64,000 nucleotides of DNA from Luteimonas wenzhouensis (GCF_007859305.1 NZ_VOHE01000002.1:1-64000); one strand, 5' to 3'. Shown: positions 17,118-24,760, counted from the stretch's first letter. Program-made: numbers and translations. The notes: generated from the letters alone by a model not told the origin.

Positions 17118-20100
17118 GCCGTTCCCCCTCCACGAATCGAAGACCGGGGTACTAGGAACACGACGGCCACCGGGAAAGTCCGATCGACGAGGCCGGCGTA
17201 GCGGGCCTCGATGGCGGCGGTCTCGCGTTCGCGCTCGGCGGGAATGCGCGCCAGCCGTGCGCGCAGTGCGTCGACGTCTCGGCGAAGTTGGTCGCGTTGC
17301 TCCGAGGGCCACAGTTCCATCTGCGCGGGAAGGGGCGCTTCGAGTTCGCGGCGAATGGCGCCTTCCAGCTCGGCGAGGACACCGGTGAGGTCCGCGATCT
17401 CGCCCGCCTTGCGACGCTCCAGGGTGTTCTCCAGATACTTCAGGCGGTCGCGGGAGCGCGCCTCCACGGCCAGTCGTATCGACTCCTCGTGACGGCGGAA
17501 GCGATCGGCCAGCGCCTCGAAGAGGTCCGCGGGGGGGTCGATCGGCCGGGCGTCGTCGAGTAGCTTCTCCAGCCGACCGATCTGGGCGATGCGCCGGAAC
17601 GTTCCGTGTTCGATCTCGCCGCCCGCGAGCGTCAGCTCCTCGTGCAAGCGATGGTGGTTGCCACCCGTGATCACGAGACGCGACCAGACGGCGACGGCGG
17701 GGACGCGCAGGCCAGGATCGGAGACGGCCCGCACGGTCACGCGGTGAAGCTTCTTGAGGTCCTCCAGGGCCCAGATCTCGGCCCTCAGCAGGCGCAGACA
17801 CATCTGTACCAGGCGGTGATTGAGATGCGCGAGCACCACGTCGTCGCGCCCCTTGGCGACCTCGTGGTCGAAGGTGATCGGTCGCCGCGCCCCCGTATGC
17901 GGATGCTCCAAGCCGGCCGTCGCCCGCCCCCAGGAACCGGGCAACCAAGGCACGTCGAACACGCTGCCTTCAGGTGCACCTGGCAAGGATGCGGGTTTCA
18001 GCGCTGGCAGATCGGCCAATTCCATCCCGACCCGCACCGCCCGAGAGATACGGTCGGGGGAGAGATGGAAGTCGTTCCGCGCCTCCAGCAACCGTTCGTG
18101 CAACTTGGCGACTCGCTCCTTCAGCTTGCGTTCGGCAGCGACGAAACGGCGGGCCCGCTCGGCCTTCTCCTCGGCGACTCGGGTATCCAGCCGGTCACGA
18201 CGCCCGAGCATGGCCTCCTCGATCTGTTGCGCGATCACGGGACCGACGCTGCCGAGATCCTCGCGAATGGCGTTCACCTTGAGCACGGCCCGCATGAGGT
18301 ATTCGTGGTCGCCTTCCAGTTCTCCCACGCTCGGATCGGCGGCGACGGTTTCGGCGGCGAACCCCTTGCCGACCGGGTGCCAGACGTAGACCCGGTCGTG
18401 CTTCTGGCCGTGACGGTCGATACGGCCGTTGCGCTGTTCCATCACGTTCGGGTTCCAGGGGATCTCGACGTGAATGAGGTAGTTGCAGTGGTTCTGGAGA
18501 TCAATGCCTTCCGACGCTGCGTCGGTGGCCAGAAGGATTCTCACCGGCGAGACGTCGGGGTGTGCCTGGAACGCCGCCTTGATCCTCTCGCGCTCGTCCC
18601 CGTCCATGCCGCCGTGGAGGATGGCGATGCGGTCGCTCCCGTAACCGTGGCTCGCGAGGATCTGGTGCAGCCAGGCATGGGTGGCGCGATACTCGGTGAA
18701 CAGGATGACGCGGCGGTCGTTCCAGTGACCGTCGGTCTTGAGGTACGCATCCAGCCAATTCAGTATGGCTCGCGCCTTCGAGTCCGGTTTGTTCTTGGCC
18801 GACTCCGCCCAACGTCCTAGCCGATCGAGCATATCGCGCTGCTCGGTCGTCAGGGTCGGGGCAGTCGCGCCCGCTTCGCGGGTAGCGTCATCCAGCGCCA
18901 CTTCCAGCCGGCCGTCGTCGGCCCAGTCCTCTTCCGCGCGCAGGATGGCCTTCCGCAGGATGCGATCCTCCATCGCCTTCCCGCTCTTCGTGGCCGGGCC
19001 TCGCTCCAGACTCTCCCGATGCTTGGAGAGCGTGGCGGCGAAGGCCGCGGGCGAAGAAAACAGTCGTTTCTTGAGGAGTTTGTGGACGAAGTCCGCGCCG
19101 AACTCGGAACGGGTACCCCCCACGCTGCGCGCTCGGCTCTCGGTGTAGTCGCGGAGAAGTCTGTGCATCTCCCGCTCTTCGGGCGTGTACTCGACTTCCA
19201 GCGGCATCAGCTCGCGACGTGGATAGATCGGTTTTCCGTCCGCATCCACCAGATCGGTTTTCAGTCGTCTGACCATGACACGCTGGAGCTGCCGCTCGTC
19301 GGGCATGACGGACCGCGCGAACCTCTGGTCGTCGAGGAGTTCCAGCAGGGAGGTGAACGACACCTGATAGCCGTTGTGCGGCGTGGCGCTCAAGAACAGA
19401 CGATGCTCGAAGTGGGGCGCTATGGCGCGGATCAACCGGGTTCGTTGGCTTTCGAGCGCGTACTGGGCGGCGGCCGCCGGAGCCACGTTGTGCGCCTCGT
19501 CGACGACGAGAACGTCGAACTTGCGCGGATAGGTGGCGTGTGGCGGCAAAACGTCCTTCATGAGCCGCAGCCCTTCGCCGCTCTTCATCCAATCCATCGA
19601 CGTCACCAGACGGGGGAAAGAGGTCCACGGATTGGCGTGGATGCCGCGCTCGCGGCGCAGCCGGCGGATGTAGTCCGTGTCGACGATCCGAAACTCGAGA
19701 CCGAACTTTTCGTGCATCTCCATCTGCCACTTCACCTGGAGCGAGGCGGGGCAGACGATCAGGACCGTCCGAGCGCGGTGGCGTACCAACAGTTCCTGGA
19801 TGACCAAGCCGGCCTCTATGGTCTTGCCTAGACCGACGTCGTCCGCGATCAACAGGTTCACTCTGGCCATGTCGATCGCCCGGACGAGCGGATCGAGCTG
19901 GTAGTCCTCGATGGTCACGCCGCTGCGAAACGGTGCCTGGAGGAACGACCTGTCGGCGTTGGTCGCCGCGCCCCAACTCACCGCGTCGAGAAAGGCCTCC
20001 AGCCGATCGGCGTCGTCGTGCCCCGTGATTCTGGGCAACCCGGCTTTCTCGAGTACGCGCGCACCGGGCTCGATTTCCCAAACGACGTCGAGCTCCTCGC

Positions 20101-20296
20101 CGAGCGCGTCCTCGTCGATGGAGGTGAGGTTGACTAGATGCTGCCAGGAGGCAGCTTCGGTATCGCGATCGATGCTGGCGCCCTGGACGTCACCGACCAC
20201 CCACTGTCGCCGGCGAACTTCCACGAGCTGGCCCGGCTCCGGGACCGCCGAGCTGAAGCCTTGCCGTATCTGGTCTGGTGCGACGATCGCGGACAT
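17114..20296 (-). CDS. drmD: DISARM SNF2-like helicase DrmD
   Basis: A 1060-residue SNF2-type ATPase, the marker gene of class 1 DISARM. Motifs: LLIADDVGLGKTIEAGLV (about 148-165), VLVVDEAHNVAP (262-273), LFLSATPHNGY, ILFTEYRATHAWLH, LLATDAASEGIDLQ and EQRNGRIDRHGQK. The C-terminus is a long charged helical region ending in RTFPVAVVFLVPRSS, as in other DrmD proteins. The ATG at 20296 is preceded by AGGAAAGGT; longer in-frame starts extend into the methyltransferase gene. It lies 92 bases after the cytosine methyltransferase stop and overlaps drmMI by 4 bases. Confidence 0.94.
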   Translation of the reverse strand: MSAIVAPDQIRQGFSSAVPEPGQLVEVRRRQWVVGDVQGASIDRDTEAASWQHLVNLTSIDEDALGEELDVVWEIEPGARVLEKAGLPRITGHDDADRLEAFLDAVSWGAATNADRSFLQAPFRSGVTIEDYQLDPLVRAIDMARVNLLIADDVGLGKTIEAGLVIQELLVRHRARTVLIVCPASLQVKWQMEMHEKFGLEFRIVDTDYIRRLRRERGIHANPWTSFPRLVTSMDWMKSGEGLRLMKDVLPPHATYPRKFDVLVVDEAHNVAPAAAAQYALESQRTRLIRAIAPHFEHRLFLSATPHNGYQVSFTSLLELLDDQRFARSVMPDERQLQRVMVRRLKTDLVDADGKPIYPRRELMPLEVEYTPEEREMHRLLRDYTESRARSVGGTRSEFGADFVHKLLKKRLFSSPAAFAATLSKHRESLERGPATKSGKAMEDRILRKAILRAEEDWADDGRLEVALDDATREAGATAPTLTTEQRDMLDRLGRWAESAKNKPDSKARAILNWLDAYLKTDGHWNDRRVILFTEYRATHAWLHQILASHGYGSDRIAILHGGMDGDERERIKAAFQAHPDVSPVRILLATDAASEGIDLQNHCNYLIHVEIPWNPNVMEQRNGRIDRHGQKHDRVYVWHPVGKGFAAETVAADPSVGELEGDHEYLMRAVLKVNAIREDLGSVGPVIAQQIEEAMLGRRDRLDTRVAEEKAERARRFVAAERKLKERVAKLHERLLEARNDFHLSPDRISRAVRVGMELADLPALKPASLPGAPEGSVFDVPWLPGSWGRATAGLEHPHTGARRPITFDHEVAKGRDDVVLAHLNHRLVQMCLRLLRAEIWALEDLKKLHRVTVRAVSDPGLRVPAVAVWSRLVITGGNHHRLHEELTLAGGEIEHGTFRRIAQIGRLEKLLDDARPIDPPADLFEALADRFRRHEESIRLAVEARSRDRLKYLENTLERRKAGEIADLTGVLAELEGAIRRELEAPLPAQMELWPSEQRDQLRRDVDALRARLARIPAERERETAAIEARYAGLVDRTFPVAVVFLVPRSSIRGGGTA

Positions 20297-20388
20297 ACCT
20301 TTCCTGTCATGTGACGGCGCATCGAAGCGCCGAACGCCACATCGACCATCCGGATGGAATGCTCGACGCGGTTCCTCTAAACCCAACT

Positions 20389-21432
20389 TCAGCCGTATTC
20401 GACGACGTGCCGTAGGACGCTCTTGCCGATGGCTTCGCCCAACTTCACGGGGACGGCATTGCCGATCAGACGACCCACCGTCTTGCGATAGATGGGCTCG
20501 CCCCGTCTCGCGAATTTGTATCCGCGCGGGAAGCTCTGCAGGATCGCCCCCTCTCGCAGCGAGATGGCCCTGTCCTGCTCGGGATGCCCGAAGCGCCCGT
20601 TTCCGAAGCCGTAAAACTGAGTGGTCATCGTCGGCGCCGGTTCGTCCCACGACATCCGCCCGTACACGCTCGGATAGGTCTTGCCGGACCCCTTCTTGTG
20701 GCAGTCGGCCACGAGATCTTCGTCCCAGTCACGCCACGAACCGCCTGGACGCGATGCCTTGATTCGCTTCAGGTTGGTGGGTGATAGCGTGCATGCTTGG
20801 TGCAGCGGATCACGGTCGTGGGTTTCTCCCGCCTCGATCGGGGGAAGGTCGCCAATGGCCTGTCGGACCGTGACATGCCTCGCCGGCATGTGCGTGGGCG
20901 GAATCATTTCGATGGGGCCGAGGCGGGACGCGAGCAGCACGAGCCGTTGGCGCTGCTGCGGAACGCCGTAGTCCGCGCAGTGGACCGCCCGATAGGAAAC
21001 ATGAAATTTCAGTCGGCGCAGTTCTGCGACGAATTCGTCGAATATGTCCTGTTGTGCGAGACGCGGGACATTCTCCATCGTGACCAGATGGGGCTTGGTC
21101 TCGCGAACCAGTCGGGCGAACTGGCGGAGAAGATGCCAACGGTCGTCGGAGGCGTCGGTCTTGCCCTGGCTGTAGGTGGAGAACGGCTGACAGGGGGCGC
21201 ATCCCGCTAGCAACCTGTACGGTGCGCCATTCATCGCGTCTTGCAGCTCCCTCGCGGAAACCCGATCCACAGACTTGAGCTCGAATCGCGCCCCGTTGTT
21301 GGCCTCATAGGGATAAGCGCACGCAGGATCGATATCCACACCCACGCGCACATCTATGCCGGCCTTTTCTAGCCCTCGCGTGAGCCCCCCCGCGCCACAA
21401 AACAAATCGACGGCGGCTATGGTCTTCTTCAT
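20389..21432 (-). CDS. DNA (cytosine-5-)-methyltransferase
   Basis: A 347-residue C5-cytosine methyltransferase with all key motifs: DLFCGAGGLTRGLEKAG (I, residues 9-25), GCAPCQPFS (IV, catalytic Cys in PC), TMENVPRL (VI, ENV), YGVPQQRQRLVLL (VIII) and RLIGNAVPVKLGEAIG (X). The target recognition region between VIII and IX is short. It is the first enzyme gene of the block. Class 2 DISARM uses a C5 methyltransferase (DrmMII), and Vsr genes also go with such enzymes, so this protein may protect DNA within DISARM or be a Dcm-like companion of Vsr. Its recognition sequence cannot be read from the protein. Confidence 0.95.
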   Translation of the reverse strand: MKKTIAAVDLFCGAGGLTRGLEKAGIDVRVGVDIDPACAYPYEANNGARFELKSVDRVSARELQDAMNGAPYRLLAGCAPCQPFSTYSQGKTDASDDRWHLLRQFARLVRETKPHLVTMENVPRLAQQDIFDEFVAELRRLKFHVSYRAVHCADYGVPQQRQRLVLLASRLGPIEMIPPTHMPARHVTVRQAIGDLPPIEAGETHDRDPLHQACTLSPTNLKRIKASRPGGSWRDWDEDLVADCHKKGSGKTYPSVYGRMSWDEPAPTMTTQFYGFGNGRFGHPEQDRAISLREGAILQSFPRGYKFARRGEPIYRKTVGRLIGNAVPVKLGEAIGKSVLRHVVEYG

Positions 21433-21489
21433 GTTCGTTCTTCTCGATTCAATGCCACATCATCGCCCCCAGCCCTCGTTCGACGTGAA

Positions 21490-21693
21490 TCAGCGCGATT
21501 TGCCCGGTTCGCCCTTGACGTCCCGTACATACCGCTCCGCCGCCTGGCGAACCACCCACGCCAGTGAAACCCTGTTGGCTTCGGCGATTCGCTCCAAGTC
21601 CGCATACACGTCGGCCGGAAAGCTGATGGATGCGCGCACGGTCCTAGATTCGTCGTTCCTTCGGCTGGCTCGCTTGGTCATCATGGTGTCCAC
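21490..21693 (-). CDS. Ribbon-helix-helix (CopG/Arc-type) regulator
   Basis: A 67-residue protein with the ribbon-helix-helix pattern: basic N-terminus, beta strand TVRASISFPADVYADL, then helices LERIAEANRVSLAWVVRQ and AAERYV. Such proteins bind DNA as dimers through the strand. GTG at 21693 or the ATG codons at 21684/21681 could be the start. It lies 57 bases before the cytosine methyltransferase gene in the same direction, so it is a good candidate for an autoregulator of the defence operon; this role is inferred from position. It could also be an antitoxin, but no toxin gene is beside it. Confidence 0.8.
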   Translation of the reverse strand: MDTMMTKRASRRNDESRTVRASISFPADVYADLERIAEANRVSLAWVVRQAAERYVRDVKGEPGKSR

Positions 21694-21701
21694 CCAGTTT
21701 T

Positions 21702-21724
21702 CACCACTTTACACCAAGGTGGTG
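21702..21724. promoter_or_regulatory. Dyad upstream of the ribbon-helix-helix gene, possible operator
   Basis: CACCAC and GTGGTG lie 11 bases apart just upstream of the start codon of the small regulator, with a nested CACC-AA-GGTG palindrome at 21712-21721. Small inverted repeats in this position are typical binding sites of ribbon-helix-helix autoregulators. I could not assign a convincing -35/-10 pair. Confidence 0.4.
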
Positions 21725-21760
21725 CATCATGGTAGGCGCAGCCAATGACAGGGGCCTATT

Positions 21761-21786
21761 CGATTCCGGAAGGTGGAATCGAACTG
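21761..21786. repeat. Left copy of an imperfect direct repeat flanking the AlpA-DUF6088-Fic segment
   Basis: CGATTCCGGA-AGGTGGA-ATCGAACTGG here corresponds to CGATTCCGGA-ATCGAACCGG at 24332-24350: seven extra bases in this copy and one mismatch. The reverse complement contains GTTCGATTCC, the shape of a tRNA T-arm. Together with the right copy it could mark the ends of a roughly 2.6 kb inserted segment. Confidence 0.4.
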
Positions 21787-22145
21787 GCTGGCCGATCTGG
21801 GGCATCAGCCAAATGCCGATGTCGACAGGAACTGATAGGATTGCTGCTAACAGAAGCCGGGATTCCGCGCCTTTCCGCAGGAGTTCGCAGCGGCTCTAAG
21901 GCGCTGAGTTGCTGCGGTTTGGCGCAGGGTTCCGCCCCACCGATTCCCCGCAGGAGTCCGAACCATTCCGCACGAACCCGCAGGAACCCTCGCCAGCCCG
22001 CACGGTCTGATGGCAGGTCCTTGATTTTGAACAACCTGCTTGACCAGTCCGCACTTGCGGACTGCGGACTTTCGGTATGCCGGCAATCCGCTTGTAACCG
22101 TGGTCGGATGCCGCCGTGTTTCGAAACGTCGGTACTTGTCGACAT
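21787..22145. other. Gene-free stretch with clustered CCGCA-type motifs
   Basis: No credible gene is seen. Between about 21865 and 22070 the pentamer CCGCA (or its complement TGCGG) with similar flanks occurs repeatedly (around 21875, 21948, 21968, 21978, 21998, 22049, 22056, 22064). It includes the perfect inverted repeat AGTCCGCA-CT-TGCGGACT at 22046-22063, directly followed by another GCGGACT. The cluster resembles an array of protein-binding sites or a degenerate iteron region; the function is unknown. Confidence 0.4.
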
Positions 22146-22763
22146 CTACCGACGAAACGGAACAAGTGCCGACGCGGGAAGACCTTTCTGGATTGCCACT
22201 ACCATCCACGCCGGCAGGTGAGTCCTGGTTTCGAGCACGGCGTTCCAGTCATCCCGCCCGATGCGCCCAACCAACTTGCCGACCGTGGTTTCGGCGAGGT
22301 CCGGGCCAAGCCATTCAAGGGCTCTGACGACATCACCGGCGAGACTATCGCCCAGCACCAACATCCACCTGGGGGCACGGCGGATCTCGATGACCTGCTT
22401 GCCGAGATTGAGCGTCCGCGCGCGGCCGTCGGTCAGGTAGATCTGTCGGGCGGGGACCTGCGTGGTCAGCCCCAGGGCACTGGCCGCAGCCGCGCCATGA
22501 CGGACGATGGCGTGCCCCGTGATGCGCGCGAGGGACTGGACAAGTTTGTCGGCGGGCGGCGGGACTGGACCGAAGCGGCTGGCCGTCACGGCGACGTACA
22601 TGCCGCGCGCCACGCGCCTCAAACGCCCATGCCGTGCCAAGCGAACCAACTGCCGCGACGCTTGATCGCGATTGACCAAGTGCTCCAGGTCCAGGCTCCT
22701 GAGCAAGGCGCCCTCCGGCTGCGCATCGATCCAGCGGCTGACGATCTCAGTTTGTTTGGCCAT
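22146..22763 (-). CDS. AbiEi-like antitoxin-type transcriptional regulator (DUF6088)
   Basis: About 205 residues. The N-terminal winged helix (LVRLARHGRLRRVARGMYVA) is followed by the conserved AbiEi-like C-terminal region with IVRHGAAAASALGLTTQVPA and IYLTDGRARTLNLG. Relatives are antitoxins or autorepressors of type IV toxin-antitoxin (AbiE) loci, whose partner is a nucleotidyltransferase toxin (AbiEii). No such gene follows here; the next 360 bases are non-coding, so this looks like an orphan. The ATG at 22763 overlaps the end of the AlpA-like gene by 17 bases; a TTG two codons upstream is possible. Confidence 0.8.
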   Translation of the reverse strand: MAKQTEIVSRWIDAQPEGALLRSLDLEHLVNRDQASRQLVRLARHGRLRRVARGMYVAVTASRFGPVPPPADKLVQSLARITGHAIVRHGAAAASALGLTTQVPARQIYLTDGRARTLNLGKQVIEIRRAPRWMLVLGDSLAGDVVRALEWLGPDLAETTVGKLVGRIGRDDWNAVLETRTHLPAWMVVAIQKGLPASALVPFRR

Positions 22764-22965
22764 GGGCAACGACCGCAGACTGGCTGGTTGATATCTGCAG
22801 GCACGACTCCTCGTAGGCTTCGATGTCGACTTGGCGGTAAATCACCCGACCACAGAGTTTCAGGAATTTCGGCCCAATTCCCACGCTACGCCAGCGTTCG
22901 AGGGTGGCTTCGCTGATACTCCAGCGGGCGGCCAGTTGTTTTTGATTGAGGTGAACGACGTCCAT
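22747..22965 (-). CDS. AlpA/excisionase-type helix-turn-helix regulator
   Basis: A 72-residue protein with the MerR/AlpA-like winged helix-turn-helix: LNQKQLAARWSISEATLERW, GIGPKFLKLCGRVIYR, VDIEAYEE. Such proteins act as regulators or excisionase-like factors in prophages, integrative elements and islands. The ATG at 22965 is preceded by AAGGAGA at good spacing; a longer frame upstream lacks this. It overlaps the AbiEi-like gene and is probably transcribed with it. Its presence is a sign of mobile DNA, although no integrase is in the window. Confidence 0.82.
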   Translation of the reverse strand: MDVVHLNQKQLAARWSISEATLERWRSVGIGPKFLKLCGRVIYRQVDIEAYEESCLQISTSQSAVVAHGQTN

Positions 22966-23052
22966 CTTGGTCTCCTTCCGCATGAGTTGGCAGGAGTCCA
23001 TGAAGGCGCTGTTCGGTCCGCCAGCCAAGTCAATTCAGAAGACGCGCGGTTA

Positions 23053-24174
23053 CTACGGGAGATCGTTCAGCTCGTAGCTGGTACTGCGCCCGCCCGCATT
23101 CGATTTCCGCAGCACGCCGCGCGCGAGCAGGTCGTTGATGTCGCGCAGCGCCGTGTCTGGCGAGCACTTGGCGATCGCCGCCCACTTGCTGCTGGTGAGC
23201 TTACCTTCAAAGCCATCGAGTAGCCGGTTGAGCAATTTCACCTGTCGCTCGTTCAAAGGTGTGGCTGCCCAGTGCTGCCAGAAGCGTGCCTTGGTCAGCA
23301 CGGCATCGAGGGTGTGCTGCGCCTGATCGACGGCGCGATGCAGGGTGTCGAGGAACCAGGCCAGCCACTCGGTGACGTCCATGGACCGCTTCTGGGTGCG
23401 CTCCAGAATATCGTAGTAGGCCTTGCGCTCCCGCTGGATCTGCGCCGACAGGCTGTAGAAGCGCTGCGGGCTGCCGTCGGCGCGCGCCAACAGCAGGTCG
23501 CCGATGGCCCGGGCGATACGGCCGTTGCCGTCGTCGAACGGGTGCAAGGTCACGAACCACAGATGGGCAAGCCCCGCCTTGACGAGCGGTGGCTCACCCG
23601 AGTCCACATTGACCCATTCGAGGAAACGACCTGTCTCGGTCTCCAGTCGATCGGCGGGCGGCGCCTCGAAATGCACGCGCTGGCGGCCGATGGGGCCGGA
23701 GACCACCTGCATGGGGCCACTGGCGTCGTCGCGCCAACTGCCGACCTTGATCCTGGAGAGGCCGGAGTAACCAGTGGGAAAGAGCGCCGCGTGCCAGCCG
23801 AACAACCGCTCGCGGGTCACCGGCGCCGCGCAGCTGACCGTGGCGTCGAGCACCATCTCCACCACGCCTTCGACATGACGATCGACTGGAGCCAACGCCC
23901 CGATGTCGACGCCCAGCCGGCGAGCGATGCTTGAGCGCACGGACTCGACGTTGAGCTGCTCGCCCTCGATTTCGCTGGTCTTGACCACGTCTTCGGTGAG
24001 CGCCGCCAGGCTGGCCTGATCGCGCAGCGCCATGCCCACGTCGGCCAGACGCCCCAGCAAGAGCCCTTGAGCACGACTCACATCCGCCATAGGGCCAGCG
24101 AGCGCCGCCAGGTCGAAGCGCCAGTCCGGCCAGTCACTGGCCTGCCAGATGTACTTGTAATCGCCGCTGTTCAT
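23053..24174 (-). CDS. Fic family protein with DUF4172 N-terminus and C-terminal winged helix
   Basis: A 373-residue Fic-domain enzyme, which transfers AMP (or another nucleotide part) to target proteins. The catalytic motif HPFDDGNGR is complete at about residues 211-219. The N-terminal domain contains the self-inhibition motif TSEIEGE (about 66-72), where the glutamate blocks ATP positioning, so it is a class II-type Fic with built-in inhibition. The last 70 residues (ERQVKLLNRLL to the end) resemble a winged helix DNA-binding domain. It starts at ATG 24174, close to a palindromic promoter region, which suggests self-regulation. The target is unknown. Confidence 0.9.
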   Translation of the reverse strand: MNSGDYKYIWQASDWPDWRFDLAALAGPMADVSRAQGLLLGRLADVGMALRDQASLAALTEDVVKTSEIEGEQLNVESVRSSIARRLGVDIGALAPVDRHVEGVVEMVLDATVSCAAPVTRERLFGWHAALFPTGYSGLSRIKVGSWRDDASGPMQVVSGPIGRQRVHFEAPPADRLETETGRFLEWVNVDSGEPPLVKAGLAHLWFVTLHPFDDGNGRIARAIGDLLLARADGSPQRFYSLSAQIQRERKAYYDILERTQKRSMDVTEWLAWFLDTLHRAVDQAQHTLDAVLTKARFWQHWAATPLNERQVKLLNRLLDGFEGKLTSSKWAAIAKCSPDTALRDINDLLARGVLRKSNAGGRSTSYELNDLP

Positions 24175-24190
24175 GCGGAGATTATGGGCT

Positions 24191-24233
24191 TCATTCTCCG
24201 CATGCGCAAGTTATTCACCGCATATAATGCGGC
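24191..24233. promoter_or_regulatory. Palindromic promoter/operator of the fic gene
   Basis: Perfect inverted repeat CCGCAT-ATA-ATGCGG at 24219-24233. Read on the minus strand, ATGCGGTGAATAA is followed about 21 bases later by ATGCGGAGAATGA, a near-identical direct repeat, and another CCGCAT lies at the start codon. TATAAT is embedded on the plus strand (24223-24228). The layout fits a multi-site operator for the winged helix at the Fic C-terminus. Confidence 0.5.
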
Positions 24234-24310
24234 GATAGAAGGTGCGATTCCCCGCACCCCGGGCTGCCTTACCCCGGAATGGGTGTGAATGGGTGTGCTC
24301 TTGGTCGGGG

Positions 24311-24350
24311 GACGGACGCGGGTTCAATTCCCGATTCCGGAATCGAACCG
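24311..24350. other. Right copy of the direct repeat with tRNA/tmRNA T-arm-like sequence
   Basis: GGACGCGGGTTCAATTCCCG at 24314-24333 has the stem and loop of a T-arm as found near the 3' end of tmRNA or tRNA genes, but no complete gene surrounds it. It runs into the right copy (24332-24350) of the repeat also found at 21761, which contains the perfect palindrome GATTCCGGAATC. Integrative elements often leave such partial tRNA/tmRNA ends at their junctions, so this may be an attachment-site relic. Confidence 0.4.
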
Positions 24351-24760
24351 GACCAGAGAAGCATACGAACTTGAACGGCCATATCGGTGACCGATCCACG
24401 GGAAAAACCGCTTGATCGTCCGCTGCCTCTGGCCTGTCAACCCCCGCTTTTCGCAGCAGCCAGCAGGACTTATCAACTTGCCGGAACGCCGGTATCGCGT
24501 ACTTTCAACGGTCGTTTGGCGCAGGCTGCCACCCCACCACCATCTTCAGACCGGAAAGGCCCGCGCAAGCGGGCCTTTCCGCGTGTCCGGTCCGGCCACG
24601 GCCGGGATCGCGACGACCCGGTACGATCCGTGACGCACCGCCGGCGGATGCGCCGGCCATCGCCCCCTCCGAACCCGTCTGAGCGAAGACTTGTTGGAGG
24701 CCAACGGGAAAGGCAGGGCCGCCTGCGCGGCCCTGCCCGGTCTGCGACCGGCGGATCCGG
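24351..24760. other. Intergenic stretch between fic and the OmpA-like lipoprotein
   Basis: No gene recognised. The segment contains CCACCCCACCACCA at 24529-24542 followed ten bases later by a strong terminator hairpin. This arrangement would suit the 3' end of a plus-strand tRNA or tmRNA, but the preceding sequence shows no T-arm, so no RNA gene is called. It is the transition from island to backbone. Confidence 0.4.
24553..24580. terminator. Strong bidirectional-type terminator hairpin
   Basis: Perfect 12-base stem GGAAAGGCCCGC / GCGGGCCTTTCC with a GCAA tetraloop. T-runs are short on either side, so it may act in both directions; on the minus strand it would stop transcription coming from the OmpA-like gene. 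Confidence 0.7.

Noticed and set aside
17118-17948. N-terminal extension of drmMI by about 277 residues
   Set aside because: The extension lies inside drmD in another frame and is Arg/Gly-rich shadow sequence; the ATG at 17117 overlaps the drmD stop as ATGA.
20297-20650. N-terminal extension of drmD
   Set aside because: It would overlap the end of the cytosine methyltransferase gene, and a good ribosome binding site precedes the ATG at 20296.
850-21432. BREX (PglX/PglZ) or Dnd/Ssp system
   Set aside because: The adenine methyltransferase resembles PglX, but there is no PglZ, BrxC or Lon-like gene and no dndBCDE/ssp gene; DrmA and DrmB define DISARM.
24400-24545. Plus-strand tRNA or tmRNA ending in CCACCA before the terminator
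   Set aside because: No T-arm or matching acceptor stem could be found upstream of the CCACCCCACCACCA stretch.
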